DNA of 64,000 bases from Pseudomonas sp. MM213 (GCF_020423045.1 NZ_CP081943.1:744001-808000), one strand, 5' to 3'; positions 7,698 through 17,336 are shown, counted from the first letter of the stretch. Program-made: numbers and translations. The notes: generated by a model from the letters alone, not told the origin.

Positions 7698-10280
7698 TTA
7701 AAACTGGTAATCCACCTGGGCCAGCAACGTACGGCCAGGCATGGGCTGCAAAAAGGTATTGGTCGAGCCGGCCAGGCCGCTGACGAAGTTCAGCTCGTTG
7801 GTCAGGTTGAGCACCCGCAACGTGGTGCTCCATTGCGGCTGGCGGTAATACACCGCGAGGTCGAGGTTGTACTCGTCGGGGATTTTCACGGTCTTGCTCA
7901 GGTTCAAATACCAGCTGCTGGTCCACCAGCCGGACAGCTCGGCGCCGAAGCCCGAGTCAAAGCGATAGTCGACATAACCGCTGGCGGTGTACTCGGGAAT
8001 CTGCACCGCATCGAAGCGCCCGGACGGTCGCTGATTAAGGCTGTTGTTGTCGCCGAACACCGTGCCGTTGTCGGGCACAAACCCGGCCGAGGCGAAGCCG
8101 GCCTGGGAGGCAAACTCGTTGTAGGCGCTGAGTTTCGACAGGTTGAGACCGCTGCGCAGATGATTGTCCGGCTGGTAGCGAAGGGTCGATTCCACGCCCT
8201 TGATCACCAGTCGGGCAATGTTGTTATTGCTGTCGGGCGATTGATCCCGCGCCTGCTTGAACGCGGCCAGGGTCATGAACAGTTCGTTGGGCACCGCTTC
8301 GACTTTCAGCCCGACTTCGTGCAATACGCTGAGGCTCTGGAAGGCCAGCGGGTTGAGCTGATTGGCACCGGCGCCGCTGCCCCAGCCGAGGCCGTTGGAG
8401 AAGAACCCGGTATTGACCGCCAATGAGCGATCGAAGGTGTAATACAGCGTGCTGTTTTCGGTCGGTTTGACGTAAGGGCTGACCTGAAACGCGAACAGCC
8501 GATAATTGTCGCTGTCCTTGCGCGGATTGCCGCCGGCCAGCACGAACGGGTTCTCGATTTCAGCGTCGATCCAGCTGCGGCTGGCGCCAATGTTCAGACC
8601 GACGCTGTCACCGAATCGCAGGTTGTGCTGGCTGAACAGGGTCTTGGTGGTCCAGGTGCTTTCGGCGGTGTAGGGCGCCACCGACTCGGCGTACAAGCCG
8701 TGGCCCGCCGGGTACATCGCCGGCAGATTCAGCCAGCCGTAGTAGTTGGAGAATTGCGCCACACCGGGCTGGCCGATCCACGCGCCATTGCCGCCGGCGG
8801 GGTTGGAGCCGGTCAGGCCCAGCAAAGTGCCAGGATTCTTGCCCGACGGGTCCTGGGTCAAGTCATAGGCGTTGATGGTCGAGCCGAAGTTGTTGTTGGC
8901 GGCGATCGACTGGTTGAACTCGCGGCGGTAGATCACCCCGGTGTTGCTGTCATCGCGCAGGGTCAGGCCGCCGAGTTGCGCTTCGTTGCGCGAGCGGAAT
9001 TCGAAGCGGTTATCGAACAGGTTGTCCTTGGACTGCACCTGGAAAGAACCGACCGCATCGGTCATGTCTTTGGAGCGCTGGTAGAAGGTGCTGTTGGTCA
9101 GGGTGATGGTTGGTGTCAGGTCGGCTTCGACCCGCAGCTGTGTGGTGAAGCGCCGCGAGCTGTTTTCGTCTTCATCGCGCTGGCCGGTTTGTGACGACAG
9201 GCTGGTCAGGCCATTGCCTGTCAACGTCGGGTCATACACCCAGCCGCGCAAACTGCCGGGGTTGCTTTGGGTGTTGGGCGAGGCCGTCTGGAAGCTGCCG
9301 TTGACCACGCTGTATTGACCCTGTGCGTTGCGCTGGCGTTTGACCCAGCCGAGGGTCGGCGCATCGGCCGCGCCGGACGCCAGCACCGGCGACCACAAGG
9401 TGTTGCCGTTCTGGATGATCGGCGTGGCGCGCCCGGCGTAGTACTTGCCGCTGTCCACCAGTTCCTGGTTGGCGCGGTTCCAGCCGTGGGTGATGTTGTA
9501 GTCGTAGTAATTGTCGTAGCTGGCGTTCCAGTCGACCCGCACCGTGTCGTTGCGCCAGGCGAGGGCACCGTAGAACGCGTCGAAGTTGTTGTCGACGTTG
9601 TCGTAGAAGTCTTCCTGGCGCTGCTTGGTGATGCTCAAGCGATAGGCGAGGTTGTCAGTCAGCGGCCCGGTGTTATCGATGCTGAATTTACTGGAATCGC
9701 GGGATTCACCGTCCGGCACCCAGGCGCCCAGTTCGCCGCTGAGTTTGGTTTTGAATTCGTTGAAATTGGGCTTCTTGCTCAGGTAATTGACGTAGCCGCC
9801 ACTGCCCGACACCGAACCGTAGGTCACCGAGGACGGGCCGGCGACGATGTCGGCGCCTTCGTAGGCGTTGAAGTTGGCCGGGTGGCGCACGCCGTATGCG
9901 CGTTGCCCGTCCTGGAACACTTCGGAACCCTGGGCGCGGAACTGCGGGGCGAGGCCGGCGTTCTGGCCGCCGCCGCGAGTAATGCCGGGGGCGTATTTCA
10001 CCAGGTCATCGGCGCTGCGGATCGAGTCGTTGGCCAGTTGCTCGGCGTTGATCTGGGTGATGGAGCGCGGCGTGTCGAGCACCTTGGTTTCGATGCCGCC
10101 GTAGACGGATGTGGGTGGCCGGGTGGGCAGCGCGTCATCGTCGGACTCGCTGGCACTCGCCTGGACGGTGACGGTTTGCAGTTGGGTGTCGGCGGCGAAG
10201 GTCGGTGTCGACAGGGTCGACATCACCGCCATGGCCAGGGCGGAGCGTTTTACGGGCAAACGAAAGGCGATAGAGGGCAT
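7698..10280 (-). CDS. TonB-dependent outer-membrane receptor (siderophore-receptor-like)
   Basis: 860 residues with a signal peptide (MPSIAFRLPVKRSALAMAVM, cleavage near TFAA), a TonB-box-like segment (LQTVTVQAS), a plug domain (VLDTPRSITQINAEQLAND, DDLVKYAPGITRGGG) and a long beta-barrel ending in aromatic F (LLAQVDYQF). The family is usually annotated as ferric-siderophore transport, but it sits between LLM monooxygenases and Opp-type binding proteins with no siderophore genes. Uptake of a bulky organosulfur compound across the outer membrane is therefore an equally good idea (inference). Confidence 0.9.
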   Translation of the reverse strand: MPSIAFRLPVKRSALAMAVMSTLSTPTFAADTQLQTVTVQASASESDDDALPTRPPTSVYGGIETKVLDTPRSITQINAEQLANDSIRSADDLVKYAPGITRGGGQNAGLAPQFRAQGSEVFQDGQRAYGVRHPANFNAYEGADIVAGPSSVTYGSVSGSGGYVNYLSKKPNFNEFKTKLSGELGAWVPDGESRDSSKFSIDNTGPLTDNLAYRLSITKQRQEDFYDNVDNNFDAFYGALAWRNDTVRVDWNASYDNYYDYNITHGWNRANQELVDSGKYYAGRATPIIQNGNTLWSPVLASGAADAPTLGWVKRQRNAQGQYSVVNGSFQTASPNTQSNPGSLRGWVYDPTLTGNGLTSLSSQTGQRDEDENSSRRFTTQLRVEADLTPTITLTNSTFYQRSKDMTDAVGSFQVQSKDNLFDNRFEFRSRNEAQLGGLTLRDDSNTGVIYRREFNQSIAANNNFGSTINAYDLTQDPSGKNPGTLLGLTGSNPAGGNGAWIGQPGVAQFSNYYGWLNLPAMYPAGHGLYAESVAPYTAESTWTTKTLFSQHNLRFGDSVGLNIGASRSWIDAEIENPFVLAGGNPRKDSDNYRLFAFQVSPYVKPTENSTLYYTFDRSLAVNTGFFSNGLGWGSGAGANQLNPLAFQSLSVLHEVGLKVEAVPNELFMTLAAFKQARDQSPDSNNNIARLVIKGVESTLRYQPDNHLRSGLNLSKLSAYNEFASQAGFASAGFVPDNGTVFGDNNSLNQRPSGRFDAVQIPEYTASGYVDYRFDSGFGAELSGWWTSSWYLNLSKTVKIPDEYNLDLAVYYRQPQWSTTLRVLNLTNELNFVSGLAGSTNTFLQPMPGRTLLAQVDYQF

Positions 10281-10342
10281 GGCAAATGAGCCTCGAGATA
10301 AAAATTCATGGAAATTTGTAGGCGCTTCCTGACACCCCCCGA

Positions 10343-10434
10343 CCTTGTAGGAGCCGGCTTGCTGCGGGCGGCGTTCCGACGATGGCGGTGGTGGCCGTTA
10401 TGACGCCATCGCCAGCAAGCCGGCTCCTACAAGG
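10343..10434. repeat. REP doublet (BIME)
   Basis: Inverted REP units between the TonB receptor start and the end of the downstream-oriented binding-protein gene. The left unit has the CTGCGGGCGGCGTTCCGACGA variant and the right unit the CGCCATCGCCAGCAAGCC form. It lies inside the putative minus-strand transcription unit, where it could attenuate or stabilise mRNA. Confidence 0.88.
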
Positions 10435-10464
10435 ATTCGTTCCCGTAGGGTATGTTGTTAGGTG

Positions 10465-12054
10465 TTACGCCGTGTCTTTCAACCAGAGCTTTTCAAACCG
10501 CCAGGTGCTGAACAGCGACTCTTCCGCCGCCGCGCCGCCTACGCGGTTGGCCACGCTGTCGAGCAGGTCGGCGTAGCCCCAGATCAGCATGCCGCCGCGT
10601 TCGTACTGGATTTGTTGAACCTGATGCACCAACGCCTTGCGTTTCTCCAGATCGGGCTGGGCCATGGCCGCCAGAAACAGCTCGCTGAACTGCGCATCCT
10701 TGAAGTGCGTCTTGTTGGCCACGGCAAACGGCGCGTCGGTGTGGATCGCACTGGCCAGGAACGGCGCGCCGATGCTGCCGCCGGTGCTCAAGGTCCAGTC
10801 GGTGCGCAGCGGTCCCTGGAACGTGGCCAGGTCCACTTGCTTGACCTTGAGCGTGACGCCAATGCGCTTGGCCTGTTCGGCCAGCACCAGCGCCGACGTC
10901 AGCCCCGGCCCCGGCGTGGTCACCAGTTCCAGCTCAAGGTTTTCGTAGCCGGCCTCCTTGAGCAATTGCGCCGCGCGCTGCGGATCGTGGGGACGCGGCC
11001 CGAGCGTGTGGTTGAAGGTCGGATCGCTCGGCGCATACAGGTCGTTGGCCACGCGGCCCTGACCGTTGAGCGCCCGGCGCACCAGTTCTTCGCGATCCGC
11101 CAGCAAGCGAAAGGCCTCGCGCACCCGTGGATCGTTGAACGGTGGCTTGTCGAGGTTCATGTCGAACGACAACCAGTTGCCGGTCACCGATTTCAACACC
11201 TTGAGCCGAGGGTCGTGCTGCAGCACTTCCAGCTGTTCGGTGGGCATCACGTTGGCCATGTCGATCTGCCCGGAACGCAGGGCCGCCAAGCGCGAAACCT
11301 GATCCTTGAAATCGATGATTTCCAGTTCGTCGGCGTAGGGTTTGCCGTCCTTGTAGTAGTTCTCGAAGCGGGTGAACAGCGAGCGCTGGCCGGGGGTGAA
11401 GCTTTTCAGTTTGTAGGGACCTGCGCCCACCGGATTGCTCACCGGGTGATAGTCCACCGGCACGATGCCGCCGAAGTTGACCCAGGTTTCCGCCAGCGGC
11501 ATATAGCTGCGGCCTTCACGGAAGTTCAGGCGCACGGTGCGCGAGTCAAGCTTGACCAGGTTGTTGCGGTCCACCCAGTGCAACAGCGCGGCATAGGGCG
11601 AGGCCAATTGCGGGTCAGTGAGGCGGCGGATCGAGAAGATCAGGTCATCGGCATCGATGGTCTTGCCATGGTGGAATTCCAGCCCGGGGCGCAGGCGCAA
11701 CGTCCAGCTGCTGGCATCGGCATTCGGCTCGGCGAACTCGGCGAGGGCCAGGCGCGGCTGCATCTGCTCGTCCCATTCCCACAGCTTGCTGTACAGCGCA
11801 AAGCCACGAACGATGCCGCTGCCGATGGGTTTGTGCGCATCGAGGTTGCCGCTCTGGTTGCCGTCGAGAATCCCCAGGCGCAGGCGTCCGCCATAACGCG
11901 GCTGATCGTCGGCAGTGGCAATGGCCGCCGCCGGTTTTTCGCCGCTCGGGCCACACCCGGCGAGCAGGCCGCCACCGAGCAGCAAACCGCCGCCGAGCAG
12001 TGCGCTGTGACCGAGAAAATCCCGGCGACTGAACAATGAATGATCCTCGCTCAT
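10465..12054 (-). CDS. ABC transporter substrate-binding lipoprotein, Opp/Dpp type; paralogue of 480-2048
   Basis: 529 residues. N-terminal Tat-like SRRDFLG, hydrophobic stretch and lipobox LLAGC. Nearly every block of the 480-2048 product is conserved (GNQSGNLDAHKP, LALAEFAEPNADASSWTLRLRPGLEFHHGK, GAGPYKLKSFTPGQRSL, YADELEIIDFKDQVSRLAALR). No permease or ATPase accompanies it, so it may share the Opp-type complex at 2041-5769. It follows an LLM monooxygenase gene with a 4-bp gap, mirroring the LLM-SBP order at the window start. Confidence 0.9.
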   Translation of the reverse strand: MSEDHSLFSRRDFLGHSALLGGGLLLGGGLLAGCGPSGEKPAAAIATADDQPRYGGRLRLGILDGNQSGNLDAHKPIGSGIVRGFALYSKLWEWDEQMQPRLALAEFAEPNADASSWTLRLRPGLEFHHGKTIDADDLIFSIRRLTDPQLASPYAALLHWVDRNNLVKLDSRTVRLNFREGRSYMPLAETWVNFGGIVPVDYHPVSNPVGAGPYKLKSFTPGQRSLFTRFENYYKDGKPYADELEIIDFKDQVSRLAALRSGQIDMANVMPTEQLEVLQHDPRLKVLKSVTGNWLSFDMNLDKPPFNDPRVREAFRLLADREELVRRALNGQGRVANDLYAPSDPTFNHTLGPRPHDPQRAAQLLKEAGYENLELELVTTPGPGLTSALVLAEQAKRIGVTLKVKQVDLATFQGPLRTDWTLSTGGSIGAPFLASAIHTDAPFAVANKTHFKDAQFSELFLAAMAQPDLEKRKALVHQVQQIQYERGGMLIWGYADLLDSVANRVGGAAAEESLFSTWRFEKLWLKDTA

Positions 12055-12058
12055 GGCA

Positions 12059-13267
12059 TCAGGCTCCGGCCGGACCGTTGGCGGAACGCAGTTCCAGCGG
12101 CGCCGGCAGCGGGCGGCTCAGTTCGGCGCGCTCGCCGCGAAAGTGCGGCAGGATGTGCTCGCCCAGGCGATAGGCTTCTTCCAGATGCGGGTAACCGGCG
12201 AGGAAGAACAGGTCGATGCCGATGGCGTTGTACTCGCGAATCCGCGCCACGACATTTTCATAACTGCCCACCAGCGCGCAGCCCGGCGGAATGCCGATGT
12301 AGCCGAAGCCGGTCCATACATTCGGGTGGATGAAAAAGTCATCGAAACTCTGGGTTTCCGTCTTCTGCGCGAACTCGTTTTCATAGCTGAGTTTGCGCGC
12401 GGTGCGCAGCCCGGCATGCGCAGCCACGGCCTTGACCGCGCCCCTGGCGATGCCTTCATCGAAGAAGCGCCTGGCTTCGGTGCGGGCCAGTTCCTCGGTC
12501 TCGCGGGTGATGACGTCAATCGACAAACCGAAGCGAATGTCGCTGCGTCCGTACTTCAGTGCACGCTCGCGAATGTCGGCGATCAGCGCGGCAATCTCGT
12601 TCGGGTGCTCGGCGCGCATCAGGTAGAAGTCAGCGTGTTTGGCAGCGAACTCCCGGGCGGGAATCGACGAGCCGGCGGTGCAGATCAGCGGCAGCTCGGC
12701 TTTCTTCAACGGCCCGCGCAGGCCACCACCCTCGGCTTTGTAGAACTTGCCCTCGTAGTGGAAATTCTCGTAGTGCCAGTATCCCTTGACCACGTCCATG
12801 AACTCGATGGCGCGCTCATAACGTTCATCGTGATCACTGAAATCGCCGACCTGGCGCTGAATCGCATCCGAACCACCGTTGATGATGTTCCACACCAGCC
12901 GGTTGCCGGTCGCCCGTTGATAGGTCGCGGCCTGCTGCACCGCTACCCACGGCGTGTAGTGATAGGGCTGGAACGCGGTGACGAATTTCAGCGTGCGGGT
13001 TTCCCGGGCCAGCAGTGAGCAGACCGTCCACGGCTCCTCGCCGGAGGGCGCGTTGACCATCAGCGCACCGCCGAAACCGTTGATCTCGGCAGCCTTGGCG
13101 ATCTGCCCGAGGTAGTCGATGTAGGTGAAGTGATCGCCGACACTGAACCCCGAGACGGCGCCGGTGCTCGGGCCGCCACGGTGCCAGTCGCCACGGTTGC
13201 GCGGGTCGCCGGGGAGGAATTGGGTTTCGCCATGCAGGGGCAGGCGGGTGAAGAATTCAATACTCAT
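12059..13267 (-). CDS. LLM class flavin-dependent monooxygenase (SsuD-like)
   Basis: 402 residues. MSIEFFTRLPLHGETQF at the N-terminus, then PWTVCSLLARETRTLKFVTAFQP, LVWNIINGGS, FYKAEGGGLRGPLKKAELPLICTAGSS and the C-terminal FIHPNVWTGFGYIGIPPGCALVGSYE that is also seen in the partial gene at 2-469. It is most like alkanesulfonate or dimethylsulfone-type monooxygenases, which need FMNH2 from a separate reductase. Operon: hydrolase 15 bp upstream, binding protein 4 bp downstream. Confidence 0.9.
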   Translation of the reverse strand: MSIEFFTRLPLHGETQFLPGDPRNRGDWHRGGPSTGAVSGFSVGDHFTYIDYLGQIAKAAEINGFGGALMVNAPSGEEPWTVCSLLARETRTLKFVTAFQPYHYTPWVAVQQAATYQRATGNRLVWNIINGGSDAIQRQVGDFSDHDERYERAIEFMDVVKGYWHYENFHYEGKFYKAEGGGLRGPLKKAELPLICTAGSSIPAREFAAKHADFYLMRAEHPNEIAALIADIRERALKYGRSDIRFGLSIDVITRETEELARTEARRFFDEGIARGAVKAVAAHAGLRTARKLSYENEFAQKTETQSFDDFFIHPNVWTGFGYIGIPPGCALVGSYENVVARIREYNAIGIDLFFLAGYPHLEEAYRLGEHILPHFRGERAELSRPLPAPLELRSANGPAGA

Positions 13268-13282
13268 GTCGAAGGCTCCGTC

Positions 13283-14506
13283 TTACTGCACGCTGGGGCT
13301 GCAGATCGGGGTGATGGGCTGGTCGTTGATGACCTTGTGCGCGAACGGCACCGAATCCTTGAGCGAGGCGTTGACCGTTTCGCTGTGGCCCAGCCCTTTG
13401 TAGAGATGGCCTTCAACCACCGAGCCGGTCTTGCAGGCGTCCTGCATCAGCGCGACCTGTGTCGAGGCGGCCGGGGTTTTGTCTTCGGCGCCGGTGCCGA
13501 TGAAGATCGGCTGGGCCAGCTTCAGCGTCGGGTAGGAGACCTGTTTTTGCCATGCGGCGAGCTGGTCGCCCTTGTAGTCTTTCTTGGCATTGGCCGGGGT
13601 CAGGCCGACGCCGACCACATCGCTGACCAGCGCTGCCAGGCAACTGGTGCGCGCTTGTTCGAACAGCGGCAGGGCCTTGTCGGTGTAGAAATCCTTGGGG
13701 TTGATACTCGGGTCGTATTGCTGGGCCGCGAGCAGGGTGTAGAAGCCGTAGGCGAGGGATGCATCGACTTTGTTGACGTCCTGTTCGCCAACGTTTTTCG
13801 CGCCGACGGTATAGATCACGCCGGTGCCGATGCTGCCTTTGACGCCGAGGTCCGGCGCGTAGGTCGGGGCATAGGCCGCCGAGGCGAAGGCGCCCGCGCC
13901 ACCCTGGGACTGACCGACGATCAGCACTTTGTTGGCCAGCCCCGGAACGCCCGCAACCACGGCTTTTGCCGCGTCGAGAATGCCGTAGGCGGCCATGCGA
14001 TTGTTCAGCAGCGGGTGGCCGCCGGGGACGCCGAGGCCCTGATAGTCGGTGGCGACGATGGCATAACCTTCATCCAGCCAACGGCTGAGGTATTGCACGT
14101 CACGGTAGGAGCGACCTTGCCAGGACGGCGCGCACACATCGGCCACACCGACCGTGCCATGCCCCCAGCTGGCAACCGGCCAACCACCGGCGGGCGCCTT
14201 GCCTTTGGGCAGGAACAACGTGCCGGAGACCACGATCGGCGTCTTGTTGTCGATGCCGTCGGTGGAGGTGTAGAGAATCCGCTGCGCGCTGGCGGCGTTG
14301 GGCAGGCTCAGGTTTTTTTCCAGCGGCTCGCTGCGCAGCAGTTTGCCTGGCGTGGCCGGGATCACCTCTTGCCAGGTGTAGAACGCCGAGACGCGGCCAT
14401 CGCCTTGCTGCGGGTCGGGTTTGGGGGCGTGGGCACCGGCGGCCATGGCACTCATGGACAGCGCCAGGACGCTCAGACCGAAAACGAATTGTTGCGGCAG
14501 TTTCAT
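13283..14506 (-). CDS. Secreted alpha/beta hydrolase, secretory-lipase-like
   Basis: 407 residues from the chosen start, which gives a clean signal peptide (MKLPQQFVFGLSVLALSMSA, cut after AMA) and has AGGGAA 9 bp upstream. An in-frame ATG at 14522-14524 would overlap the previous stop as ATGA and is the alternative. The nucleophile elbow GQSQGG has its Ser near residue 200; the Asp is probably in GAEDKTP and the His in KGLGHSETV. The fold resembles fungal-type secretory lipases and tannase-like esterases. Located between SsuA-like and LLM genes, it may hydrolyse an ester of a sulfur-containing substrate in the periplasm (inference). Confidence 0.82.
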   Translation of the reverse strand: MKLPQQFVFGLSVLALSMSAMAAGAHAPKPDPQQGDGRVSAFYTWQEVIPATPGKLLRSEPLEKNLSLPNAASAQRILYTSTDGIDNKTPIVVSGTLFLPKGKAPAGGWPVASWGHGTVGVADVCAPSWQGRSYRDVQYLSRWLDEGYAIVATDYQGLGVPGGHPLLNNRMAAYGILDAAKAVVAGVPGLANKVLIVGQSQGGAGAFASAAYAPTYAPDLGVKGSIGTGVIYTVGAKNVGEQDVNKVDASLAYGFYTLLAAQQYDPSINPKDFYTDKALPLFEQARTSCLAALVSDVVGVGLTPANAKKDYKGDQLAAWQKQVSYPTLKLAQPIFIGTGAEDKTPAASTQVALMQDACKTGSVVEGHLYKGLGHSETVNASLKDSVPFAHKVINDQPITPICSPSVQ

Positions 14507-14520
14507 CTGGATTTCCCTAT

Positions 14521-15594
14521 TCATGGATTGTTGCTGACCTGGCCGCGCAGGGCCGGCCAGTAGTCGGTGAGTTTCAGATCGATCAGCGCCTGGTTGGTGA
14601 AACCGGTGGCCAGCGAAGGGGTGATGTCATAGGTGTCGCGAATCAGGTGGTTGGCCAGCGCATAGGCGGTCAGCGCCTGATAGTGGGCCTTGAGTTGCTG
14701 GTCGCTTTTCGGCGCCCAGCGGTCTTTCCAGGCCACGGGATCGTTCTGGTCGTCGCGGCGCAGCACGCTTTCAGCGGTGCCGGCGCGGGAGGAGAGTTCG
14801 TAGTAGGCGTCCTGGTTTTGTTCCTGGGAGATCCACCAGGCGGCTTTGATCCAGGCGGTTGCCAGCAGTTGAGTAATGTCCGGGTGCTGCGCGACAAAAC
14901 TGTCGGTGCCCCAGAGGTCGGAGACCAGACGCCAGTCGTTGGCGCCTTGCTTGGTCGACCAGATGATCTTGCCGACGCCTTTGTCTTCCAGCGCATAGGC
15001 TTCGCTGAGCAAGACGGCCGCATCGACTTTGCCAGCGGACACCGCTGCGGCGCCAACTTGCGGATTGAGGTTGGCGATCTTGAAATCGTCGAGCTTCAGG
15101 CCCTTGCTGGCGAGGAAGTTGCTGAACGCGAACTCCCACGGACGACCGCGATGCAGGGCCAGGCGTTTACCCTTGAGGTCGTCGATGCTGTTGGCGCTGG
15201 AACCGGCGGGCACCACCAGATAGATGTTGTTGCCGCTGCCACCGGGCACGATCAGCTTGCCCGGCACGCCGCCAGCCCCGGCAATGACGGAAGGCAGGTC
15301 GCCGCGCACGGCAAAGTCGATGCTGTTGTTGCTGAAACCTTCGTTGATCTGCGGCCCGGCGCCGGCGTGGGGCAGGGCGATCCAGTCGAGCTTCACGCCG
15401 CGCTGCGCCAGTTGCTGTTCCAGCCAGCCGTCCTCGATCACCCGCCCGGCGATCCCGCCGAATACCGGTTTGCCACCCTGCGTATACGCGACGATAGCGA
15501 TCTTCACCGACGCCGGTGCCTGTCCGGCCAGCGCCGTGGCACTGAGCAGAAACCCGGTCAAGGCGACCAGGCTGTTGCGCCAGAAACGTTTCAT
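14521..15594 (-). CDS. Orphan ABC substrate-binding protein, aliphatic sulfonate/nitrate/taurine type
   Basis: 357 residues with a signal peptide (MKRFWRNSLVALTGFLLSATALA). SsuA/NMT1 features: VKLDWIALPHAGAGPQINEGFSNNSIDFA, GDLPSVIAGAGG, RLALHRGRPWEFAFSNFLASKGLKLDDF. First gene of the minus-strand cluster; a GGGAGAG ribosome-binding site precedes the ATG. No SsuB/SsuC partners are encoded nearby, so it must use a distant or shared membrane complex. Binding of a sulfonate is suggested by family and neighbours, not shown. Confidence 0.87.
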   Translation of the reverse strand: MKRFWRNSLVALTGFLLSATALAGQAPASVKIAIVAYTQGGKPVFGGIAGRVIEDGWLEQQLAQRGVKLDWIALPHAGAGPQINEGFSNNSIDFAVRGDLPSVIAGAGGVPGKLIVPGGSGNNIYLVVPAGSSANSIDDLKGKRLALHRGRPWEFAFSNFLASKGLKLDDFKIANLNPQVGAAAVSAGKVDAAVLLSEAYALEDKGVGKIIWSTKQGANDWRLVSDLWGTDSFVAQHPDITQLLATAWIKAAWWISQEQNQDAYYELSSRAGTAESVLRRDDQNDPVAWKDRWAPKSDQQLKAHYQALTAYALANHLIRDTYDITPSLATGFTNQALIDLKLTDYWPALRGQVSNNP

Positions 15595-15630
15595 TGAACT
15601 CTCCCTAAATGGCTATTGGCGAAACCCGGT

Positions 15631-15978
15631 CTTTGTAGGAGCCGGCTTGCCGGCGATGGGGCCTTCAAACCTTGCGGCGCTTCTGCGGACGCCATCGCCA
15701 GCAAGCCGGCTCCTACAGGGTTTTGCGGTGTCCGATGCTGCTGCGTTGTGAACCCCATCCTTGTAGGAGCCGGCTTGCCGGCGATGAGGCCTTCAAGCCT
15801 GGCGGCGTTTCTGCCGACGCCATCGCCAGCAAGCCGGCTCCTACACGGGGATTGCGGCGCACCCCTTTTCCAGCGTTGTGAACACAGTCTTTGTAGGAGC
15901 CGGCTTGCTGGCGATGGGGCCTTCAAGCCTGGCGGCGTTTTTGCCGACGCCATCGCCAGCAAGCCAGCTCCTACAAAG
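15631..15978. repeat. Tandem array of three REP doublets, period about 130 bp
   Basis: Outward REP units begin at about 15633, 15761 and 15891, each followed about 60 bp later by an inverted partner. The linkers are themselves repeated (CCTTCAAGCCTGGCGGCGTT within doublets; GCGTTGTGAAC between doublets), so whole 128-130 bp units have been duplicated. The array fills most of the gap between the divergent cluster at 15594 and the sigma-54 activator at 16263. The remaining DNA to 16140 shows no gene. Confidence 0.92.
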
Positions 15979-16159
15979 TTTTGCGGTGCACATGGGAGAG
16001 AGCAGATTGCATGCCACTGCGCTGAAAACGCGCTGCAGGCCGCGCAGGGGCTGGGTTTCAGGGCGAGGGGAGGGCGCGACGGGGAGCGTGGGGTGTTGAT
16101 GTGCAAGCAGGCCGGTGCGTGCCAATTGCTGCTCCAGCAGCAGGCTGGCAGCAGTTGCG

Positions 16160-16187
16160 TTGCATATGTTTTTAGGGAATATATAAA
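16160..16187 (+). promoter_or_regulatory. Candidate sigma-70 promoter for the SfnR-like activator
   Basis: TTGCAT at 16160-16165 and TATAAA at 16182-16187 are separated by 16 bp, inside a markedly AT-rich stretch (about 16157-16220) in an otherwise GC-rich region, about 75 bp before the start codon. The AT-rich run would also suit a LysR-type activator such as CysB (inference). Confidence 0.45.
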
Positions 16188-16262
16188 TACTAATTAAGAA
16201 TTTTTTAGTCTAAACAACTTCATGCACTATTGAGCACGCGCTTTTACTGCCAGGAATGCACC

Positions 16263-17336
16263 ATGTCGCTGATCACTCATCCAAACGCTCGCGAATTGAC
16301 CAAGTCGGTGCGGGCCACCGTCCTGGTGTTCAAGGACCCGCGCTCCCAGGAATTGCTCAGCCGCATCGAGCGCCTGGCGCCCAGTGAAGCCAACACATTG
16401 ATCATTGGCGAGACCGGTACCGGCAAGGAACTGGTCGCTCGGCATATCCACAATTTGAGCCGCCGCGGACGCGAACCCTTCGTGGCGGTGAACTGCGGAG
16501 CGTTTGCCGAAACCCTGGTGGAAAGTGAGCTGTTCGGCCACGAAAAAGGCGCCTTCACCGGCGCCACGACCAACAAGGCCGGGTGGTTCGAAGCGGCCAA
16601 TGGCGGCACGCTGTTTCTCGATGAAATCGGTGATCTGCCGTTGAACATGCAGGTCAAACTGCTGCGGGTCTTGCAGGAGCGCGAAGTGGTGCGCCTGGGC
16701 TCGCGCACGCCGATCCCGATCAACGTAAGGCTGGTGGCTGCAACCAACGTCAACCTCGCGGATGCGGTCGTCGCCGGGCATTTTCGCGAGGATCTGTTTT
16801 ACCGTCTGCACGTCGCGACCATTCGCCTGCCGCCCTTGCGCGAACGACCGGGCGACATCCTGCCGCTGGCCGAGTTTTTCCTCGAAGAACATTGCCAGCG
16901 CCTGGGCTACAACCGCGCGTCATTGAGCGTCGAAGCCGAACGCAAGCTGCTGGAGCACAGCTGGCCAGGCAACATCCGCGAGCTGGAAAACTCCATTCAC
17001 CACGCGTTGCTGGTGTGCCGCAATCAGCGGGTCGCCCCGGCGGATCTGCACCTGGTGGACATGCGTTCCTCCGGCATCCGCCAGGAACAGGCCAGCCAAA
17101 CCAGCCACGCCGTCGCCGGCCCGGTGGACCTGGAAGCCGCCCTCAACGCGCTGTTCGAACAGAACATCCCGGACCTTTACGAACATATCGAAGAAACCAT
17201 TTTCCGCGCGGCGTACCGGTTCTGCCACGGCAACCAGTTGCAGACCGGACGCCTGCTGAACATCAGCCGCAACATCGTCCGGGCGCGGCTGGAGAAAATC
17301 GGGGAGTTGAACAAGACACTGGCGGTGGAGGAATAG
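16263..17336 (+). CDS. sfnR: Sigma-54-dependent activator without a sensory domain, SfnR-like
   Basis: 357 residues. The AAA+ domain starts almost immediately: Walker A GETGTGKE near residue 49, the sigma-54 contact loop GAFTGA at 96-101, Walker [14 protein letters not shown], and [18 protein letters not shown] Fis-type helix-turn-helix ([20 protein letters not shown]) ends the protein. There is no receiver or GAF domain. This architecture fits SfnR of pseudomonads, the activator of dimethylsulfone and other organosulfur genes, whose level rather than a signal domain sets activity. The ATG at 16263 was preferred over an upstream TTG. A paralogue of SfnR cannot be excluded. Confidence 0.78.
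   Translation: MSLITHPNARELTKSVRATVLVFKDPRSQELLSRIERLAPSEANTLIIGETGTGKELVARHIHNLSRRGREPFVAVNCGAFAETLVESELFGHEKGAFTGATTNKAGWFEAANGGTLFLDEIGDLPLNMQVKLLRVLQEREVVRLGSRTPIPINVRLVAATNVNLADAVVAGHFREDLFYRLHVATIRLPPLRERPGDILPLAEFFLEEHCQRLGYNRASLSVEAERKLLEHSWPGNIRELENSIHHALLVCRNQRVAPADLHLVDMRSSGIRQEQASQTSHAVAGPVDLEAALNALFEQNIPDLYEHIEETIFRAAYRFCHGNQLQTGRLLNISRNIVRARLEKIGELNKTLAVEE

Noticed and set aside
6813..8426. 537-codon plus-strand open frame opposite the LLM and TonB receptor genes
   Set aside because: No recognisable domain, and it covers parts of two well-supported antisense genes.
15631..15978. Regular repeat array that might suggest CRISPR
   Set aside because: Units are inverted REP doublets with a period of about 130 bp and repeated linkers, not short direct repeats with unique spacers.
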